Of a stretch of DNA of 64,000 nucleotides, positions 62,914-64,000 are shown one piece after another. The notes beneath the pieces were generated by a model. That model was not told the DNA's origin. It searched no databases and worked only from the letters and a program-made list of their open reading frames with translations. The DNA comes from Paraburkholderia silvatlantica (GTDB taxonomy: Bacteria; Pseudomonadota; Gammaproteobacteria; Burkholderiales; Burkholderiaceae): contig NZ_QEOL01000022.1 in assembly GCF_003096715.1 (NCBI RefSeq), forward strand, positions 1 to 64,000, read 5' to 3'. Position numbers and translations under genes: made by a program. The first letter of the stretch is position 1; the number at the start of each line of letters is the position of its first letter.

Positions 62914-63218
62914 GTTGCCTCCTTGGTGTTGGGGCACTTCGCTGGTCTCCTCGCACCGACCCGTTCACGCCGTTGTTTGCGGCGCGCGGGTCCGGCTGGA
63001 TGCGCGATGGCATCGCCGGGTCCCGGGCAACGAGAGCATCGCATGACTTCGCACACCGAATCAACTGCGGCGTGACAATGCGTTACCGTGTGGAAATTTA
63101 TGCCGCCAACCTGGCAGAAAAGACACGGCGCATCGGTAACAGTGGCCGCGCTGTGGCAGCACATCAAGCAGAAATGCGGGCGTCAGGCGCAACAGCCATA
63201 TCGCGGGCGCCCACTTGT
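62914..63218. promoter_or_regulatory. 305-bp region upstream of trehalase
   Basis: No gene is supported. It holds the trehalase promoter on the minus strand, with a strong ribosome site next to the ATG. I saw no clear hairpin, repeat or operator; base composition is near the genome average. Confidence 0.35.
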
Positions 63219-63521
63219 TTAAACATCGCCCAAATCGTCGATGCGATCGGGGAGCACGTCGCTGCCGGGTTCGAGCGACTCGTCGCCGTCTGCCGAAGCG
63301 CGTTCGCCTGTGCCTGCACTATCGGTGTCGCTCTGCGCTTCGTCCTCGCCCGCTTCGAGCGCGTGATTGTCGAGTTCGGTGTCGCGGTCGAATTCGTGGC
63401 GCTTCGTGCCCTGGGTGTCGCTGCCGGAATCGGATGAATCGCCCGGTCCCAGCGAGCCGGTGTCGTGCCCCGGCGGCATGGATTCGGGAAGGTCGTTGTC
63501 GGGGTCAAGCGTGCTGTTCAT
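63219..63521 (-). CDS. small acidic hypothetical protein
   Basis: 100 residues from the ATG at 63521 (AAGGAG six bases upstream). Extremely acidic and rich in Asp, Ser and Gly: DLPESMPPGHDTGSLGPGDS, SDSGSDTQG, RDTELDNHALEAGEDEAQSD, TGERASADGDESLEPGSDVL. No signal peptide, no hydrophobic core, so largely disordered. I recall small proteins with the pattern LGPxDSSDSGSD as conserved in Burkholderia with no known function. The upstream in-frame extension to 63647 is Arg-rich and not conserved-looking, so this start is preferred. Confidence 0.78.
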   Translation of the reverse strand: MNSTLDPDNDLPESMPPGHDTGSLGPGDSSDSGSDTQGTKRHEFDRDTELDNHALEAGEDEAQSDTDSAGTGERASADGDESLEPGSDVLPDRIDDLGDV

Positions 63522-63786
63522 GGCAGGCTCCTTGTATTGTCGATGCGTTCGATGCCGCGCCCGCACCGGTGATGACGGCGATCCTGGATTGAAACGTTGT
63601 GCGCATCGGGACCGGTAAGCGGAAAGAGGAGTAGTCTCAATCCGCAAAGGCTATGCCCATAGGGTCCAAAGGCGACCCAACGTGCGGTGCAGACCGCCAT
63701 GCCCTGGCTGGCACCGCATTTGCGCATGCATTCCTTCGCGCGCTGCCGCCCGATTGCAGCGCGCCCATGCCGAGGAGTCCCAACTC

Positions 63787-64000
63787 ATGTCATCGAATTC
63801 ATCGTCGAATGCCAGGCCCACCCAAGCCGATCCATCCGATCTCGACCGCCTGGTCATCGACACGATCCGCACCTTGTCGATGGACGCCGTGCAGAAGGCG
63901 AATTCCGGCCACCCCGGCACGCCGATGGCGCTCGCGCCGCTCGCGTACCAGATCTGGCAGCATCACCTGCATTACGACCCTGCTGCGCCGCGATGGCCTA
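63787..64000 (+). CDS. tkt: transketolase, 5' end only
   Basis: The frame from the ATG at 63787 runs off the window end after 71 codons. After a short Ser-rich start, it reads LVIDTIRTLSMDAVQKANSG then HPGTPMALAPLAYQIWQHHL, which is the thiamine-diphosphate-binding start of transketolase (His of SGHPGTPM). GAGGAG lies nine bases before the ATG. The enzyme moves two-carbon ketol units in the pentose phosphate and Calvin pathways. In Burkholderiales tkt is often followed by a glyceraldehyde-3-phosphate dehydrogenase gene, which would lie beyond base 64000. Confidence 0.93.
   Translation, partial: MSSNSSSNARPTQADPSDLDRLVIDTIRTLSMDAVQKANSGHPGTPMALAPLAYQIWQHHLHYDPAAPRWP

Overview
The window is a high-GC bacterial chromosome segment, most likely from Burkholderiaceae and probably Paraburkholderia or Caballeronia. 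The evidence is a PhaA-type thiolase next to a phasin, several families common in Burkholderia (DUF4148, WxxGHW-repeat proteins, DUF3141, KfrA-like, VIT), and very dense coding. I see no tRNA, rRNA, CRISPR array, prophage or complete insertion sequence. All assignments come from reading translated sequence and remembered family motifs; no search was run.

Layout. 1-0.8 kb: start of a polyhydroxybutyrate thiolase and a phasin. 1.2-6.2 kb: a co-directional block with an ECF sigma factor, a one-TM anti-sigma candidate, a CnrX-like periplasmic partner, the DUF1800/DUF1501 pair (DUF1501 is Tat-exported) and, at both ends, small WxxGHW-repeat proteins. 6.3-12.3 kb: LysR regulator, SDR dehydrogenase and a fused indolepyruvate ferredoxin oxidoreductase, divergent from an Lrp/AsnC regulator. 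12.4-17.1 kb: KfrA-like coiled-coil protein, a BBE-type flavoenzyme with a GYD protein, and three small envelope genes ending in a lytic transglycosylase. 17.2-25.6 kb and 34.2-39.7 kb: two halves of a Wzx/Wzy-type exopolysaccharide locus (DUF6492 protein, Wzz-like, Wza-like, polymerase, GH44 hydrolase, flippase; then epimerase, GMC oxidoreductase, WecB/TagA/CpsF transferase, undecaprenyl-phosphate sugar transferase). 25.6-34.2 kb, between the halves: secreted phospholipase C/phosphoesterase, fabI, a deleted acetate kinase remnant, a DUF3141 PHA-synthase-like hydrolase, a VIT-family membrane protein and a RAYT-like protein without catalytic residues. 40.1-48.8 kb: DUF4148 protein, an RND efflux operon (pump, adaptor, outer-membrane channel) and a convergent heavy-metal-type two-component system. 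49.1-56.9 kb: epoxide hydrolase, fatty-acid desaturase, orphan PhnD-like and MetQ-like binding proteins, an EamA exporter with a divergent LysR regulator, and a dihydrolipoamide dehydrogenase-like enzyme. 57-61 kb: TauD-like dioxygenase and sulfonate-type ABC transporter, next to a short alcohol-dehydrogenase fragment. 61.2-64 kb: periplasmic trehalase, a small acidic protein and the start of transketolase.

The most notable points are: (1) an ECF/anti-sigma/CnrX-like signalling set whose sensor has no His, no Cys and only the initiator Met, coupled to DUF1800/DUF1501; (2) a 40-codon acetate kinase gene keeping only its two ends, in frame; (3) a RAYT-like protein lacking both HUH histidines and the expected tyrosine; (4) a small, split exopolysaccharide locus with one recognisable glycosyltransferase and a GH44 enzyme; (5) several small repeats placed on stop codons or between genes.
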